Assembly (NCBI RefSeq): GCF_003207855.1
Contig: NZ_NKTZ01000014.1
Coordinates: 1 to 64,000 of the forward strand
Direction of reading: 5' to 3'
Length of the DNA stretch: 64,000 nt
Origin: Komagataeibacter rhaeticus
GTDB lineage: Bacteria > Pseudomonadota > Alphaproteobacteria > Acetobacterales > Acetobacteraceae
Positions within the stretch are counted from its first letter, which is position 1. The number at the start of each line of letters is the position of its first letter. Position numbers and translations under genes: made by a program. The notes below the pieces were generated by a model. That model did no database searches and was not told where the DNA came from. It was given only the letters and a program-made list of their open reading frames with translations. Positions 20,526-31,470 of this stretch are shown here, in pieces.

Positions 20526-21090
20526 CACTGGCCCCGCCCGCACGGGCGGGGTCGCGGATGCACCGGGCCGGGCCGGCATGCCCGCCCCCACGGCCATGCC
20601 GGCCGGACCCGACATCACCGTGGCGGACAGGCGCTGGAACCGCGCCGTCCGCCAGCCACGCCACCTTGTCACCCGCGCGGTCGATGCCGCACTGGCGGCC
20701 ACGGGCCGTTACGGGCCGGTCACGGTCGTGCTGGCCGATGACCGCACGGTCCGGCACATGAACTGGCGGCATCGCGGGCGCAACAGGCCCACCAATGTCC
20801 TGACATTCGAATACGCGGCCCCGCACGCCCCGGGTGGCCTGTGGGGTGGTGACATCATCATCGCGTTTGAAACGCTCGCGCGCGAGGCCCGTGCGGCGGG
20901 CCGCTCCATGGCGGCCCACCTGGCGCATCTGGTGGTACACGGCGTGCTGCATCTGGCGCAGTACGACCACCACCACCCCGGCGAGGCGCGGGAGATGGAG
21001 ATGGAGGAGGCCCGCATCCTGTCGACCCTCGGGTTTGCCAACCCGTGGAAGGCGGGCCGCATGGCCACCACGCGGGGGACACGGTCATGA
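20509..21090 (+). CDS. ybeY: Endoribonuclease YbeY
   Basis: The 193-residue zinc endoribonuclease takes part in 16S rRNA 3' maturation and 70S ribosome quality control. The metal-binding motif is HGVLHLAQYDH with His144, His148 and His154, and the segment RPTNVLTFEY is conserved. The N-terminal 35 residues are a Pro/Ala-rich extension. The gene overlaps the end of phoH by 17 bp and its own stop overlaps the corC-like start (ATGA), so the three are translationally coupled. Confidence 0.93.
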   Translation: MKPRSSTGPARTGGVADAPGRAGMPAPTAMPAGPDITVADRRWNRAVRQPRHLVTRAVDAALAATGRYGPVTVVLADDRTVRHMNWRHRGRNRPTNVLTFEYAAPHAPGGLWGGDIIIAFETLAREARAAGRSMAAHLAHLVVHGVLHLAQYDHHHPGEAREMEMEEARILSTLGFANPWKAGRMATTRGTRS

Positions 21091-22031
21091 GCCGGCCGGT
21101 CAATGATGGCGCGGGGGGGGCCGAGCCTCCGTCCGGGTCGCGCGGCAAGGGATTCCTGTCACTGTTCAGCCGCAGGCGCGCCGAACAGGGACTGCGCCAT
21201 TCCATTGCCGCGCTGGTCAAGGAAGCCGACGATGCGGCGGGCAGCGAGGGGGAACCCGGTTCTTCCGAACTGGACCGGCAGGAACGCGCCCTGCTGGCCA
21301 ACGTGCTGCGCCTGCGCGGCATCACCGCCGATGACGTGATGATCCCGCGCGCCGATATCGTGGCGATGCCGGTCGACATCAGCCTGGACGAGGCACTGGA
21401 CATGATGCGGCGGGAAAACCATTCCCGCATGCCCGTCTACCGCGCGCAGCTGGATGATATCGTCGGCATGATCCACGTAAAGGACCTGATCGCCTATGTC
21501 GGCACGTCGGAGGCCTTCCGCATGGAGCCGCTGCTGCGCCAGCCGCTTATGGTCGCGCCGCAGCTGCCGGTGCTGGACCTGCTGCTGCAGATGCGCCAGC
21601 GCCATGTCCATCTTGCCCTGGTGATTGACGAATATGGCGGCATTGACGGGCTTGTCACCATCGAGGACCTGATCGAGACGATCGTGGGCGACATCTCGGA
21701 CGAGCATGACGAGCCGACCGTGAACATGATGCGCGACCGCCCCGACGGCACGCTGGATGTGGACGCCCGCACCCCCGTCGCGGCGTTTGAGGAAAAGGTC
21801 GGCCCCGTGCTGACACGCGAAGAGCGCGAGGCCGAGATCGAGACCGTGGGCGGGCTTGTCTTCCGCCTGGCGGGCCACGTGCCCACGCGCGGCGAGGTCG
21901 TGACGCATGAAGGCGGCATGGTCTTCCGCATCCTTGATTCGGATGCCCGTCACATCCGCCGCGTGCGCGTGCGCCTGCCCCCGCGCGAGGGGCCGCAGCC
22001 GCCGCCCGCGGTACAGGCCGGCCGGCCGTAG
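21087..22031 (+). CDS. Hemolysin/CorC family CBS-domain protein
   Basis: The 314-residue protein has a basic N-terminus and a paired CBS domain at about residues 80-205 (DDVMIPRADIVAMP, EYGGIDGLVTIEDL). The C-terminal CorC/transporter-associated domain is near 225-300 (GGLVFRLAGHVPTRGEVV). It has no DUF21 membrane domain, so it is the soluble TlyC/CorC type linked to magnesium and cobalt homeostasis. It ends the miaB-phoH-ybeY group. In many relatives lnt follows here, but it does not in this window. Confidence 0.9.
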   Translation: MSRPVNDGAGGAEPPSGSRGKGFLSLFSRRRAEQGLRHSIAALVKEADDAAGSEGEPGSSELDRQERALLANVLRLRGITADDVMIPRADIVAMPVDISLDEALDMMRRENHSRMPVYRAQLDDIVGMIHVKDLIAYVGTSEAFRMEPLLRQPLMVAPQLPVLDLLLQMRQRHVHLALVIDEYGGIDGLVTIEDLIETIVGDISDEHDEPTVNMMRDRPDGTLDVDARTPVAAFEEKVGPVLTREEREAEIETVGGLVFRLAGHVPTRGEVVTHEGGMVFRILDSDARHIRRVRVRLPPREGPQPPPAVQAGRP

Positions 22032-22150
22032 CACCGGGTTTGCCACCACAATGCGGGGGGTGGATTTACGCCCGCCCTCCGCCTCTCTAAACTCATGCCA
22101 TGACCGGGGCGCATGGCCCCGCCCCAGCCCTTACCGGAGAGTGACCCGTG

Positions 22151-22777
22151 ATGCCCATCAAACGCCGCACCCTGCTTGCCCTTGCCCCGGCACTGATTAC
22201 CGGCGGCAGCCTGCTTTCCGGCAGGGCCATGGCGGAGGCCGCCGATCCGCGCCTGTCCATCCGCGCGGTCGGCAACCCGCAGGCCAGGGTACGGGTGGAG
22301 GAATGGTTCTCGCTCACCTGCACGCATTGCGCGCGCTTTGCCGCCGAGATCTTTCCCGAAGTGCGCAGCAGGCTGATCGATACCGGCAAGGTCTATTACA
22401 TCTTCCGTGACTTCCCGCTGGACCAGGTGGCGCTGACCGCCTCCATGGTGGCCCGCAGCCTGCCGCCCGAGCGCTATGAGCCGTTCGTGCTGGCCCTGCT
22501 GTCCAGCCAGGACCACTGGGCCTTTGGCAAGACGCCGGAGGAATCACAGGAAGAAATCCGCAAGATGGCGGCGCTGGCCGGCATGTCGTCGGACGTGTTC
22601 CAGCAGACCATCCATGACGATACGCTGCGCCACGCCATAATGGACGAGGAAGACCGCGCGCAGGCGCAGTACAAGATCGATGGCACCCCCACCTTCCGCT
22701 TCAATGACAAGGAACAGGTGGCGCAGGAACTGACCTACGCGGAATTCGCCAGGAAGGTCGAGGCCGCCAGCAACTGA
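22151..22777 (+). CDS. DsbA-like periplasmic thiol-disulfide oxidoreductase
   Basis: The 208-residue product has a signal peptide starting KRRTLLALAPALITGGSLL and cleaved near residue 29. A thioredoxin fold with an inserted helical domain follows. The active site is CTHC (Cys57, Cys60), and the cis-proline loop is in DGTPTFRFN near residue 180. It should oxidise or shuffle disulfides in exported proteins. A GTG at 22148 would add one residue, and the ATG after CCGGAGAGTGACCC is preferred. It is separated by only 16 bp from smc, an order common in alphaproteobacteria. Confidence 0.9.
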   Translation: MPIKRRTLLALAPALITGGSLLSGRAMAEAADPRLSIRAVGNPQARVRVEEWFSLTCTHCARFAAEIFPEVRSRLIDTGKVYYIFRDFPLDQVALTASMVARSLPPERYEPFVLALLSSQDHWAFGKTPEESQEEIRKMAALAGMSSDVFQQTIHDDTLRHAIMDEEDRAQAQYKIDGTPTFRFNDKEQVAQELTYAEFARKVEAASN

Positions 22778-22793
22778 CCGGAACCCGCCCGAC

Positions 22794-25700
22794 ATGACCG
22801 CCCGTTTCGTCCGGCTGCGCATCGCAGGCTTCAAGAGCTTCGCCGACCCGGTATCCGTTGACATCCTGCCCGGCCTGACCGGCATTGTCGGGCCGAATGG
22901 CTGCGGCAAGTCCAATGTGGTCGAAGCCCTGCGCTGGGTGATGGGGGAGACCAATGCCCGCTCCCTGCGTGGCGGTGAGATGGATGACCTGATCTTCGCG
23001 GGCACCACCACGCGCGCGGCCCGCAACATGGCGGACGTAACCCTGACACTGGAGGGGGCCGCCGAAGTCGCCCCCGCCCCGTTTCAGGGGCAGGACGAGC
23101 TTCAGGTCTGCAGGCGCGCGGAGCGGGGGGCCGGCAGTGGCTACCGCATCAACGGGCGCACCACGCGCGGGCGCGACGTGCAGACCCTGTTTGCCGACCT
23201 GGCATCGGGCGCGCGCTCGTCCGCCATGGTCAGCCAGGGGCGTGTATCCGCGCTGGTCAATGCCCGGCCAGAAGAGCGCCGCACGATTCTGGAGGAAGCC
23301 GCCGGCATTACCGGCCTGCATGGCCGCAGGCACGAGGCGGAACTGAAACTGCGCGCGACCGAGGCCAACCTGGCCCGGGCGGAAGACCTGCGCCTGCAAC
23401 TGGAAGCCCGGCTGGGCGACCTGCGCGAACAGGCCGAGCAGGCGGGGCGCTACCGTGAACTCTCACAGGGACTGCGGGAGGCGGAAACCGCACTCCTCGC
23501 CCTGCTGCACGCCCGCGCGCACAAGGGCGTGGCCGAAAGCCAGGCCGCCCTTGAGCATGCGCGCACCGAACTGAAGGCAACGGAGGAACTGGCGGAGAGC
23601 GCGGTCATCGCCGATTTCGAGATCAGCCAGACCCTGCCGGGCCTGCGTGAGGTTCTCGATACCCGCCGCACGGCACTTGAACGCTTCAAGGTCCGTGCCG
23701 AAACCATTGCCGATGAGCTGGCCAGCGCCGAATCCGCACTGGCCGTGGCCCGCACCCGCCTGACCGAATGCGAAGGCGTGCAGCAGGCCGCCCTGGCCCG
23801 GCGTGAGGACGCCGCCCGCATGCTCACGCAGCTTGAGGCCGAGCGCACGCAGATGGCAGAACGGCTGGCCGCCCTGCCCGCCCTGCGCGACAGCCTGCAC
23901 ACACAGCGCACGACGCTTGCGGCGGATATGGCCGATCTGGCCGCGCGTGTGGAACAGGCCACCACCACATTGCGCGAGGCCCAGCTCCAGACCACGCAGG
24001 CCCGCACGGTGCTGGAAGCCGCCACGGCCACCCATGCCCGCCTTGCCGCCCGGCATGGCGAACTGGCGGCCGAGATCGCAGCCCTTGAGGCCGACATGCC
24101 GACCGGGGCCGCGATCACGGACCTTGATACCCGCATAACCGCCGCCCGGGCCGCCGCGACCGCCGCGCTGGCCGCCCGTGAGGACGCCATCCGCGCCCAT
24201 TCCGACGCGGTGCTCCAGGCCGGGCTGGCCCGCAATGCCGCCACCGAAAGTGCGCGGGTACACGCACAGGCCACGCAGGATACCGGCGCCATCCGGACCC
24301 GGCTGGACGCGCTGGAACGCGACGTGACCGGTCTGGCCGCACGGGTGGAACAGGCCCGCGCCGCCCTTGTGCCCGAGGCCGAGCGGGCACGTCTGGCACA
24401 GGTACTGCACGATGCGGATGCGGCCCTTGCCACGATCCGTACCGAACTGGCCACTGCGGAGGAAACCCGCGCACAGGCCACGCAGGCCGAAATACAGGCC
24501 AATGCCCGCCTGAAGGAAGCCCGCGCCACCCGGCTGGCGGCCGAGGACGCCCTGCGGGCGGCCAGCGCCGCACGAATGCGCGCGGCAAACGAAGTGGAAA
24601 CCCTTGCCACCGGCATGGAAACGCTGCGCGCGCAGGCCGTGCCCGATTCCGCATTGCAGGCCCTGACAGCCCGGCGCACTGCCGCGGAAGAGGCCCTGGA
24701 AACCGCGCGCGCCGATATGGAAAGCGCCGAATCCGCCCTGATGGCCGCAACACGCGCGGACGAAGCCCACGCCGCCCAGCTGGCGCAGGCCCGCGCCCAC
24801 CTGTCCGGCCTTGAGGCGGAAGCCGACGGGCTGGCCCGCGCACTGCATAGCGATACGGAACAGGCCACGACAGGTGGCGTAACGCTGGCGGAAAGCCTGC
24901 ATGTGCCCACAGGGCTTGAAACCGCGCTGGCCGTCGTGCTGTCCGACGGGCTGGAAGCCGCGGTAAAAGGCCCCGCCCCGCGTGAATGGCACGACCTGCC
25001 GCCCGCTCCCCACGCCCCCTTCCCGGCAGTGGGGATCAGCCCGCTTTCCACCCTGATGGATGCGCCCCCCGCCCTGTCACGCGCGCTGGCGGCGGCGGGA
25101 CTGCTGCCCGAAGGCATGGACGGGGCCAGCCTTCAGGCCGCCCTTGCGCCGGGGCAGTGCCTTGTCACGCGCGAAGGGGCGTTGTGGCGGTGGGATGGCT
25201 ATGTGCAGGCCCCCAACCTGCCGGGACGGGCCGCGCTGCGGCTGAAGCAGCTGGGCCGCCTGCGTGAGCTGCGGGCGGAGCTGGAACAGGTCCGCGCCGC
25301 AATCCCGGCGCTGGAAGAGGCGGCAAGGGCCGCCACCGCCACCCGCCAGCAGGCGGCCAGCAGGCTGGACATGGCGCGCGAAACCCGCGTCAGCGCCGAA
25401 AACGCGCTTCAGGCCGCCCGCACGGAAGAAGCAGAGCTGTCACGCCAGCATGCCACCATCGCGGCCCAGATCCATACCCTGTCCGTACGGCATGAGACGG
25501 CACTGGCCGCGCAAACCGAGGCCGAATCGGCACTGGAGCGCGCCCGCGCGCATGAAGCCGCCCTGCCGGACGCCGCCGGCCTGGCGCAGGCCCAGCAGGA
25601 TGCACAGCAGCACGCCGCCCGGGCCGTGGCCGGGGAAAGCCGCCTGCGTACCGCCCGCCAGCAGGCCGAAGCGGCAGTGGAACGGGCCCGCCAGACGCTG

Positions 25701-27329
25701 CACGCCACCCAAAGCAGCCATAACGAGGCCGAAACCCGCCTGCACGCCATGCAGCCCGAACTGGCCCGGCTGGAAACCGACCGCGATGCGCTGGGCACGG
25801 AACTGGCCAGCCGGCAGGCCCACCTGGCCAGCCTGCCCACCCCCGCCCTCGCGCAGGAAGCCGCCACGCAGGCCGCAGGTCTGGCCACGGCGGCGGAGCA
25901 GGCCCTGCGGCAGGCGCGCGAAGCGGTGGAAACCACCACAACCCGGCTGGAACAGGCGCGCGCCACCCGCGCGGCCCTTGAACAGAAAATGCGCGAGACC
26001 GGCACGCAGCTTGAAACACGCCGCGCCCGCATGGCCGACCTGACCGTGGCACTTGAACACGCCGCGGCGGAGGAGGAGCAGGCACGGACCCATCTGGCCG
26101 CCCTGCCCGACATCGCGGCACTGGAAGATGCGCTGGCCGCCCTGCGTACGCAGGCGCAGGACATGCAGGCCCGCGAAGAAGAACAGCGCGAAGCCCTGAG
26201 CCAGCTTCAGGCCGAAGAGGCAGCCCTGCGCCAGCGTTTTGAAGCCTCGGCCCAGGACATGACCCAGTGGACCGCCCGGGTGGAAGCCGCAGGGCTGGAA
26301 GCCGAAGCCGCACAGGCCCGGCTGGCCAATGCGCAGGCCGAGCATGACCGGGCGGCCCCCCTGCCCGTGGCGGTGGGCGCGCGGCGCGATGCCATTGCCA
26401 CCGAGCTGGAACAGCATGCCAGCCAGCATGATGCGGCAGCCCGGGCGCTACAGGCGGCGCAGGACCGCCTGGCCGAACTGCAGCAGGCCCGCGGCACCGC
26501 ACAGGAAACGCTGGCGGCGGCGCGCGAGGCCCTGCTGCGCGCCGAAGGCAGGCGCGAACAGGCACAGGTCCTGCTGGCCCAGCTTGTGGCGGAATCCGAA
26601 CCGCCGCCGGGCGTGGTACCCACCGACCTGAGCGTGGGGGCGGAAACCAGCCTGCGCCGCAAGGTCAGCCGCCTTGAGCGCCAGCGCGAAGAGCTTGGCC
26701 CCGTCAACCTGCGTGCCGAGATCGAGGCGCAGGACGCATCGGGCAAGATCGACACCATCCTGCACGAACGCGATGAACTGCAATCCGCCATAAGCCGCCT
26801 GCGCGGCATGATTGGCCAGCTCAACCGCGAGGGCCGGGAGCGGCTCATGGCCGTGTTCTCGCGCATTGACCAGCATTTCCAGGCCCTGTTCGCGCGCATG
26901 TTCAATGGCGGCCGCGCGCATCTGGGCATGGTGGGCAGTGACGACCCGCTTCAGGCCGGGCTGGAAATCTATGCCCAGCCGCCGGGCAAGAAGCTGGCCA
27001 CGCTGTCGCTGCTTTCGGGCGGGGAGCAGGCACTGACGGCGCTATCGCTCATCTTTGCGGTGTTCCGTTGCAATCCCGCCCCCGTCTGCGTGCTGGACGA
27101 GGTGGATGCCCCGCTGGATGATGCCAATGTGGGCCGGTTCTGTGCGCTGCTGGGTGACATGGTGGCCGAAGCGGGCACGCGTTTCCTTGTTGTCACCCAC
27201 CATCAGCTGACCATGGCGCATATGGACCGGCTGTATGGCGTGACCATGCAGGAACGCGGTGTGAGCCGCGTGCTGTCGGTTGACCTGGAACGCGCCACCG
27301 AAATGGTGGACAGCGAACCCGCCCGATAG
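22794..27329 (+). CDS. smc: Chromosome segregation protein SMC, with long coiled-coil arms
   Basis: The 1511-residue protein is the structural maintenance of chromosomes ATPase, which with ScpAB compacts and separates chromosomes. The N-terminal head has Walker A GPNGCGKS at 33-40. A first coiled coil spans roughly 165-690, a compact hinge about 695-815 (LVTREGALWRWDGYV), and a second coiled coil about 825-1300. The C-terminal head has the signature LSGGEQ at 1407-1412 and Walker B with Asp1435-Glu1436. Most bacterial SMC proteins have about 1150-1200 residues. The extra length lies in both arms, which is internally consistent because the two are about equal. Confidence 0.95.
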   Translation: MTARFVRLRIAGFKSFADPVSVDILPGLTGIVGPNGCGKSNVVEALRWVMGETNARSLRGGEMDDLIFAGTTTRAARNMADVTLTLEGAAEVAPAPFQGQDELQVCRRAERGAGSGYRINGRTTRGRDVQTLFADLASGARSSAMVSQGRVSALVNARPEERRTILEEAAGITGLHGRRHEAELKLRATEANLARAEDLRLQLEARLGDLREQAEQAGRYRELSQGLREAETALLALLHARAHKGVAESQAALEHARTELKATEELAESAVIADFEISQTLPGLREVLDTRRTALERFKVRAETIADELASAESALAVARTRLTECEGVQQAALARREDAARMLTQLEAERTQMAERLAALPALRDSLHTQRTTLAADMADLAARVEQATTTLREAQLQTTQARTVLEAATATHARLAARHGELAAEIAALEADMPTGAAITDLDTRITAARAAATAALAAREDAIRAHSDAVLQAGLARNAATESARVHAQATQDTGAIRTRLDALERDVTGLAARVEQARAALVPEAERARLAQVLHDADAALATIRTELATAEETRAQATQAEIQANARLKEARATRLAAEDALRAASAARMRAANEVETLATGMETLRAQAVPDSALQALTARRTAAEEALETARADMESAESALMAATRADEAHAAQLAQARAHLSGLEAEADGLARALHSDTEQATTGGVTLAESLHVPTGLETALAVVLSDGLEAAVKGPAPREWHDLPPAPHAPFPAVGISPLSTLMDAPPALSRALAAAGLLPEGMDGASLQAALAPGQCLVTREGALWRWDGYVQAPNLPGRAALRLKQLGRLRELRAELEQVRAAIPALEEAARAATATRQQAASRLDMARETRVSAENALQAARTEEAELSRQHATIAAQIHTLSVRHETALAAQTEAESALERARAHEAALPDAAGLAQAQQDAQQHAARAVAGESRLRTARQQAEAAVERARQTLHATQSSHNEAETRLHAMQPELARLETDRDALGTELASRQAHLASLPTPALAQEAATQAAGLATAAEQALRQAREAVETTTTRLEQARATRAALEQKMRETGTQLETRRARMADLTVALEHAAAEEEQARTHLAALPDIAALEDALAALRTQAQDMQAREEEQREALSQLQAEEAALRQRFEASAQDMTQWTARVEAAGLEAEAAQARLANAQAEHDRAAPLPVAVGARRDAIATELEQHASQHDAAARALQAAQDRLAELQQARGTAQETLAAAREALLRAEGRREQAQVLLAQLVAESEPPPGVVPTDLSVGAETSLRRKVSRLERQREELGPVNLRAEIEAQDASGKIDTILHERDELQSAISRLRGMIGQLNREGRERLMAVFSRIDQHFQALFARMFNGGRAHLGMVGSDDPLQAGLEIYAQPPGKKLATLSLLSGGEQALTALSLIFAVFRCNPAPVCVLDEVDAPLDDANVGRFCALLGDMVAEAGTRFLVVTHHQLTMAHMDRLYGVTMQERGVSRVLSVDLERATEMVDSEPAR

Positions 27330-27339
27330 GCGGGGGACG

Positions 27340-27416
27340 TTCTGGTAAAGCTTGTCCGGAATGCCTCACGGACTGCCGCCTTTTTGGAAAAAGGCGGCAC
27401 CCGGAGACTTTTTCAA
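27340..27416. repeat. Double-hairpin intergenic element, copy B (degenerate)
   Basis: This copy lies between the convergent smc and aarC genes. The GCCGCC hairpin is perfect (27375-27398), followed by CACCCGGAGACTTTTT. The usual AAGC hairpin has lost its sequence, but a different stem, GTCCG (27354-27358) with CGGAC (27369-27373), stands in its place. The left outer arm is also eroded. Confidence 0.65.
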
Positions 27417-27423
27417 TAATCCA

Positions 27424-27457
27424 GGCCCTGTGGGCACAGCGCGCCCACGGGCCTTTT
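27424..27457 (+). terminator. Terminator downstream of smc
   Basis: Arms GGCCCTGTGGGC (27424-27435) and GCCCACGGGCC (27443-27453) form an 11-bp GC-rich stem with one bulged T, followed by TTTT. The position between smc and the oppositely directed aarC suggests an intrinsic terminator, mainly for smc readthrough past copy B. Confidence 0.65.
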
Positions 27458-27478
27458 GGGACAGGAATACCCCTGCCT

Positions 27479-29014
<1,536 letters not shown>

Positions 29015-29231
29015 TTATCGTTATGTCCAGCCGGCGTAGCCTGCGCCGGATATGTCGTATGCCTTGGCCGCTGCCGCCCGGGCGGGGCGCGTCTCCCCTA
29101 TCATGAACCGGACCGGCCCGCCCTGCCCGCATCCCGGCGCCGGATGTGGGTATTCCCGTTGCACCCCTTGCCGCGACCGTGCGTTCCACTTCAGCATGAC
29201 GCCATCATCTGTTCTCCCTCCCGCCGGTTAC

Positions 29232-29252
29232 GTCACAACAAAAGAGTGTGAC
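29232..29252. promoter_or_regulatory. Possible operator: GTCACA/TGTGAC inverted repeat
   Basis: GTCACA and TGTGAC are exact reverse complements separated by 9 bases, about 240 bp upstream of aarC. The order of half-sites is the reverse of a Crp site (TGTGA-N6-TCACA), so a Crp/Fnr call is not justified. It could bind a dimeric regulator or be chance. Confidence 0.3.
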
Positions 29253-29373
29253 ACCCGGGCCTGACTCCGCTTCATGCTTTCACGTTTGCTCCATCGTGTC
29301 CCGGTCATGTGCGCGGGGTATTTTAGGTATGTATTTTTGGCAACATGCGCGCCGCCCCTGTACAATGTCGTTC

Positions 29374-29403
29374 CCCGGATGCAACCGTTTTGTGGCATCC
29401 GGG
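29374..29403. other. 9-bp perfect inverted repeat upstream of the phosphoesterase gene
   Basis: Arms CCCGGATGC (29374-29382) and GCATCCGGG (29395-29403) pair perfectly around a 12-base loop. It is not followed by a T-tract on either strand, so it is not an ordinary terminator. It is a possible operator or leader structure about 120 bp before the next gene. Confidence 0.45.
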
Positions 29404-29525
29404 CTACATTCTTGCCCATACCCCTAGTGCATGGCGGCCAATGTTGTGAATAATAGGAAACCAGACCCAGCCAAGGGGCAGCGGCGCACACGGCACGGCC
29501 AGCAGCAACAGGAGAGGATTTTCGT

Positions 29526-30335
29526 TTGAGACGTCGATTTCCCTCTCCCCGTCCCGTCATGGCGCATGATGGCGCGACCGCGTCCCCCACGGCGCGCGAG
29601 GGTGCGCCGCCGCGCGCGCCCCTGATCACGCCCGCGCACCCACTGGCGGACCTGCTGGCGGGCAGGAAGCTGCGCGTGGTGGGCGATGTGCATGGGGACC
29701 TGCATGCCTTCCGCCATGCAGCGGCCACGGACCGTTTTGTCATACAGCTGGGCGACCTGATCGATTACGGGCCGGACAGCGCGGGGGCGTTCCGGCTCAT
29801 GCAGCAGCTGATCGACGAGCGGCGCGGCCTGTTCATCCTGGGCAATCATGACCGCAAGCTGGCCCGTGCGCTGCAGGGCCGCAAGATGCGCCGTGATCCC
29901 CCGCTCATGGAAACGCTGGCCCAGTTCATGGCCGAGGAAAATGCCGACGTGCACCAGCGCGCCCTGGCCGATCTGGCCCTGGCCCCCGCCTGGATCGTGA
30001 TCGGGCGATCCGTGTTCGTGCATGGGGGCTTTCATGTCCGCATGCTGGGCGAGGCGCCACCGCCGGGACTGGGCACGGTCACGCCCCTGCTTTCGCGCGC
30101 GCTGTTTGGCGAGACCACGGGCCGGATGCAGAAGGATGGCTACCCCGAGCGCAGGCTGAACTGGGTGGACCATATTCCCGCGGGCTATACGGTCTATTGC
30201 GGGCATGACCGCCGTTCGACCGACGGGCGGCCATGGGTCCGCCACGGGCGCATGGGGGGCCGCGCCATCTTTACCGATACGGGGGCGGGCAAGGGTGGCC
30301 ACCTGGCATGGATCGACCTGCCGCCACTCCTGTAA
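29526..30335 (+). CDS. Calcineurin-like metallophosphoesterase (diadenosine tetraphosphatase/PP-like), TTG start
   Basis: The 269-residue protein carries the metallophosphoesterase motif set: GDVHG at 53-57, GDLIDYG near 75, GNHD near 107, HGG near 165 and CGHD near 222. The arrangement is like bacterial serine/threonine phosphatases and ApaH-like hydrolases, with two metal ions. The TTG at 29526 has GGAGAGG eight bases upstream and is the best start. An ATG at 29559 would shorten it by 11 residues. It starts a plus-strand run with chorismate mutase and a SixA-like phosphatase. The substrate cannot be told. Confidence 0.82.
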   Translation: MRRRFPSPRPVMAHDGATASPTAREGAPPRAPLITPAHPLADLLAGRKLRVVGDVHGDLHAFRHAAATDRFVIQLGDLIDYGPDSAGAFRLMQQLIDERRGLFILGNHDRKLARALQGRKMRRDPPLMETLAQFMAEENADVHQRALADLALAPAWIVIGRSVFVHGGFHVRMLGEAPPPGLGTVTPLLSRALFGETTGRMQKDGYPERRLNWVDHIPAGYTVYCGHDRRSTDGRPWVRHGRMGGRAIFTDTGAGKGGHLAWIDLPPLL

Positions 30336-30377
30336 ACCCAGCCCCTTATCCGATCTTGCAAAGGAAAACCGACACCG

Positions 30378-30695
30378 ATGAACAGCACCCAGGCCCGGCA
30401 TGAGGCAGCGCAGCAGAAACTTGAGGACCTGCGCCGCAGCATCGACAATATCGATGCGGCCCTGATCTACATGCTGGCCGAGCGCTTCCGCCACACGCAG
30501 GCCGTGGGCCGGCTCAAGGCCGCCAACGACATGCCCCCCGCCGACCCCGCGCGTGAGGCCCGGCAGGTCGCCCGCCTGCGCCAGCTTGCCGCCACCGCCC
30601 GGCTTGATCCGGATTTCGCGGAAAAATTCCTCGCCTTCATCATCCGTGAAGTGATCCGCCACCACGAGGCCATAGCCGCGGGTAAGGAAGGCTGA
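30378..30695 (+). CDS. Chorismate mutase, monofunctional AroQ type
   Basis: The 105-residue all-helical protein converts chorismate to prephenate for phenylalanine and tyrosine synthesis. Active-site patterns of the AroQ fold are visible: LRRSIDNIDAALIYMLAERF (helix 1), RLKAAN, DPAREARQVARL, and the closing helix FLAFIIREVIRHHE. No signal peptide is present, so it is the cytoplasmic form. AAAGGA precedes the ATG. It is 42 bp after the phosphoesterase gene and 8 bp before the next gene. Confidence 0.88.
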   Translation: MNSTQARHEAAQQKLEDLRRSIDNIDAALIYMLAERFRHTQAVGRLKAANDMPPADPAREARQVARLRQLAATARLDPDFAEKFLAFIIREVIRHHEAIAAGKEG

Positions 30696-30703
30696 ACCCG
30701 CCC

Positions 30704-31246
30704 ATGACCGACCCGAAAGCCCTGCCCGCGCGCCAGCTGGTGCTGATGCGCCATGCCCAGGCCGCCCCTGCCCCGTTTGGCGAGATGGGCCAGGATGCCG
30801 ACATGCGCCGCCCCCTGACCCCCCATGGGCAGCACATGGCCGCGCGCTGCGGGGCATGGCTGCGGGCGCGCCACTTCGCACCCGACCTGGTGCTGGTCAG
30901 TCCCGCACTGCGCACGGTGCAGACGCTGGAGGCGATCGGATCATTTTATGGCGATCGGCAACCTGATATCCGACATGTGAACGCATTGTACGACGCACTG
31001 CCCGCAACCATTCGGGACATGCTGTATGAAGTTCCAGATAAATGCAGCAATATCATGATATTAGGCCATAACCCCGGCCTGTATGCACTGGTCCTGCACT
31101 GGGCTGCCGGGCGGTGCCCGACGGCACTGGAGCCAGCGCTGCAACAGGGCTTTCCCCCCGCCTCGATTGCCTGTCTGGGCACACAGAAACCGTGGAATAC
31201 CGCCACGGATGGCGAAATTCACCTGCGGGACCTGTATTGCCAATAA
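30704..31246 (+). CDS. SixA-like histidine phosphatase family protein
   Basis: The 180-residue protein is a small branch-2 histidine phosphatase. The catalytic motif is LMRHAQA at about residues 14-20, with supporting LVSPALRTVQT near 63 and the second histidine in LGHNPGL near 121. SixA dephosphorylates phosphohistidine on signalling or PTS-related proteins in E. coli, but the target here is unknown. The second half of the gene (about 30940-31080) is noticeably lower in GC than its neighbours, without any loss of motifs. Confidence 0.85.
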   Translation: MTDPKALPARQLVLMRHAQAAPAPFGEMGQDADMRRPLTPHGQHMAARCGAWLRARHFAPDLVLVSPALRTVQTLEAIGSFYGDRQPDIRHVNALYDALPATIRDMLYEVPDKCSNIMILGHNPGLYALVLHWAAGRCPTALEPALQQGFPPASIACLGTQKPWNTATDGEIHLRDLYCQ

Positions 31247-31470
31247 TGTCATTGCCCGGGGCGGGCTGGGTGGATTGCCACGGCAGGGGTTTCGTTCCTA
31301 TCGTCTGTCCCGAGGCCCGATGCCAGCCGCGCCCTGAGCGGCAGCCGGGTAAAAAAATTTGGGCACACTGACAAACTGCCGCACGAACGGCAGACCGCCC
31401 GGAGGTTGGAGACACGTGCCGCCCCGTGCCAACGGGCACGCAGCGGGGGCACCCAAGAGGAGTGTTGTAG

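Noticed and set aside
23450-25117. Long minus-strand open frames opposite smc (two of more than 500 codons)
   Set aside because: They mirror the Ala/Glu/Arg-rich coiled coil of SMC and have Ser/Arg/Ala-rich composition without any motif, so they are shadows.
29232-29252. The GTCACA/TGTGAC repeat as a Crp/Fnr site
   Set aside because: The half-sites are in the opposite order to Crp sites and the spacing does not fit, so only an unspecified operator is noted.
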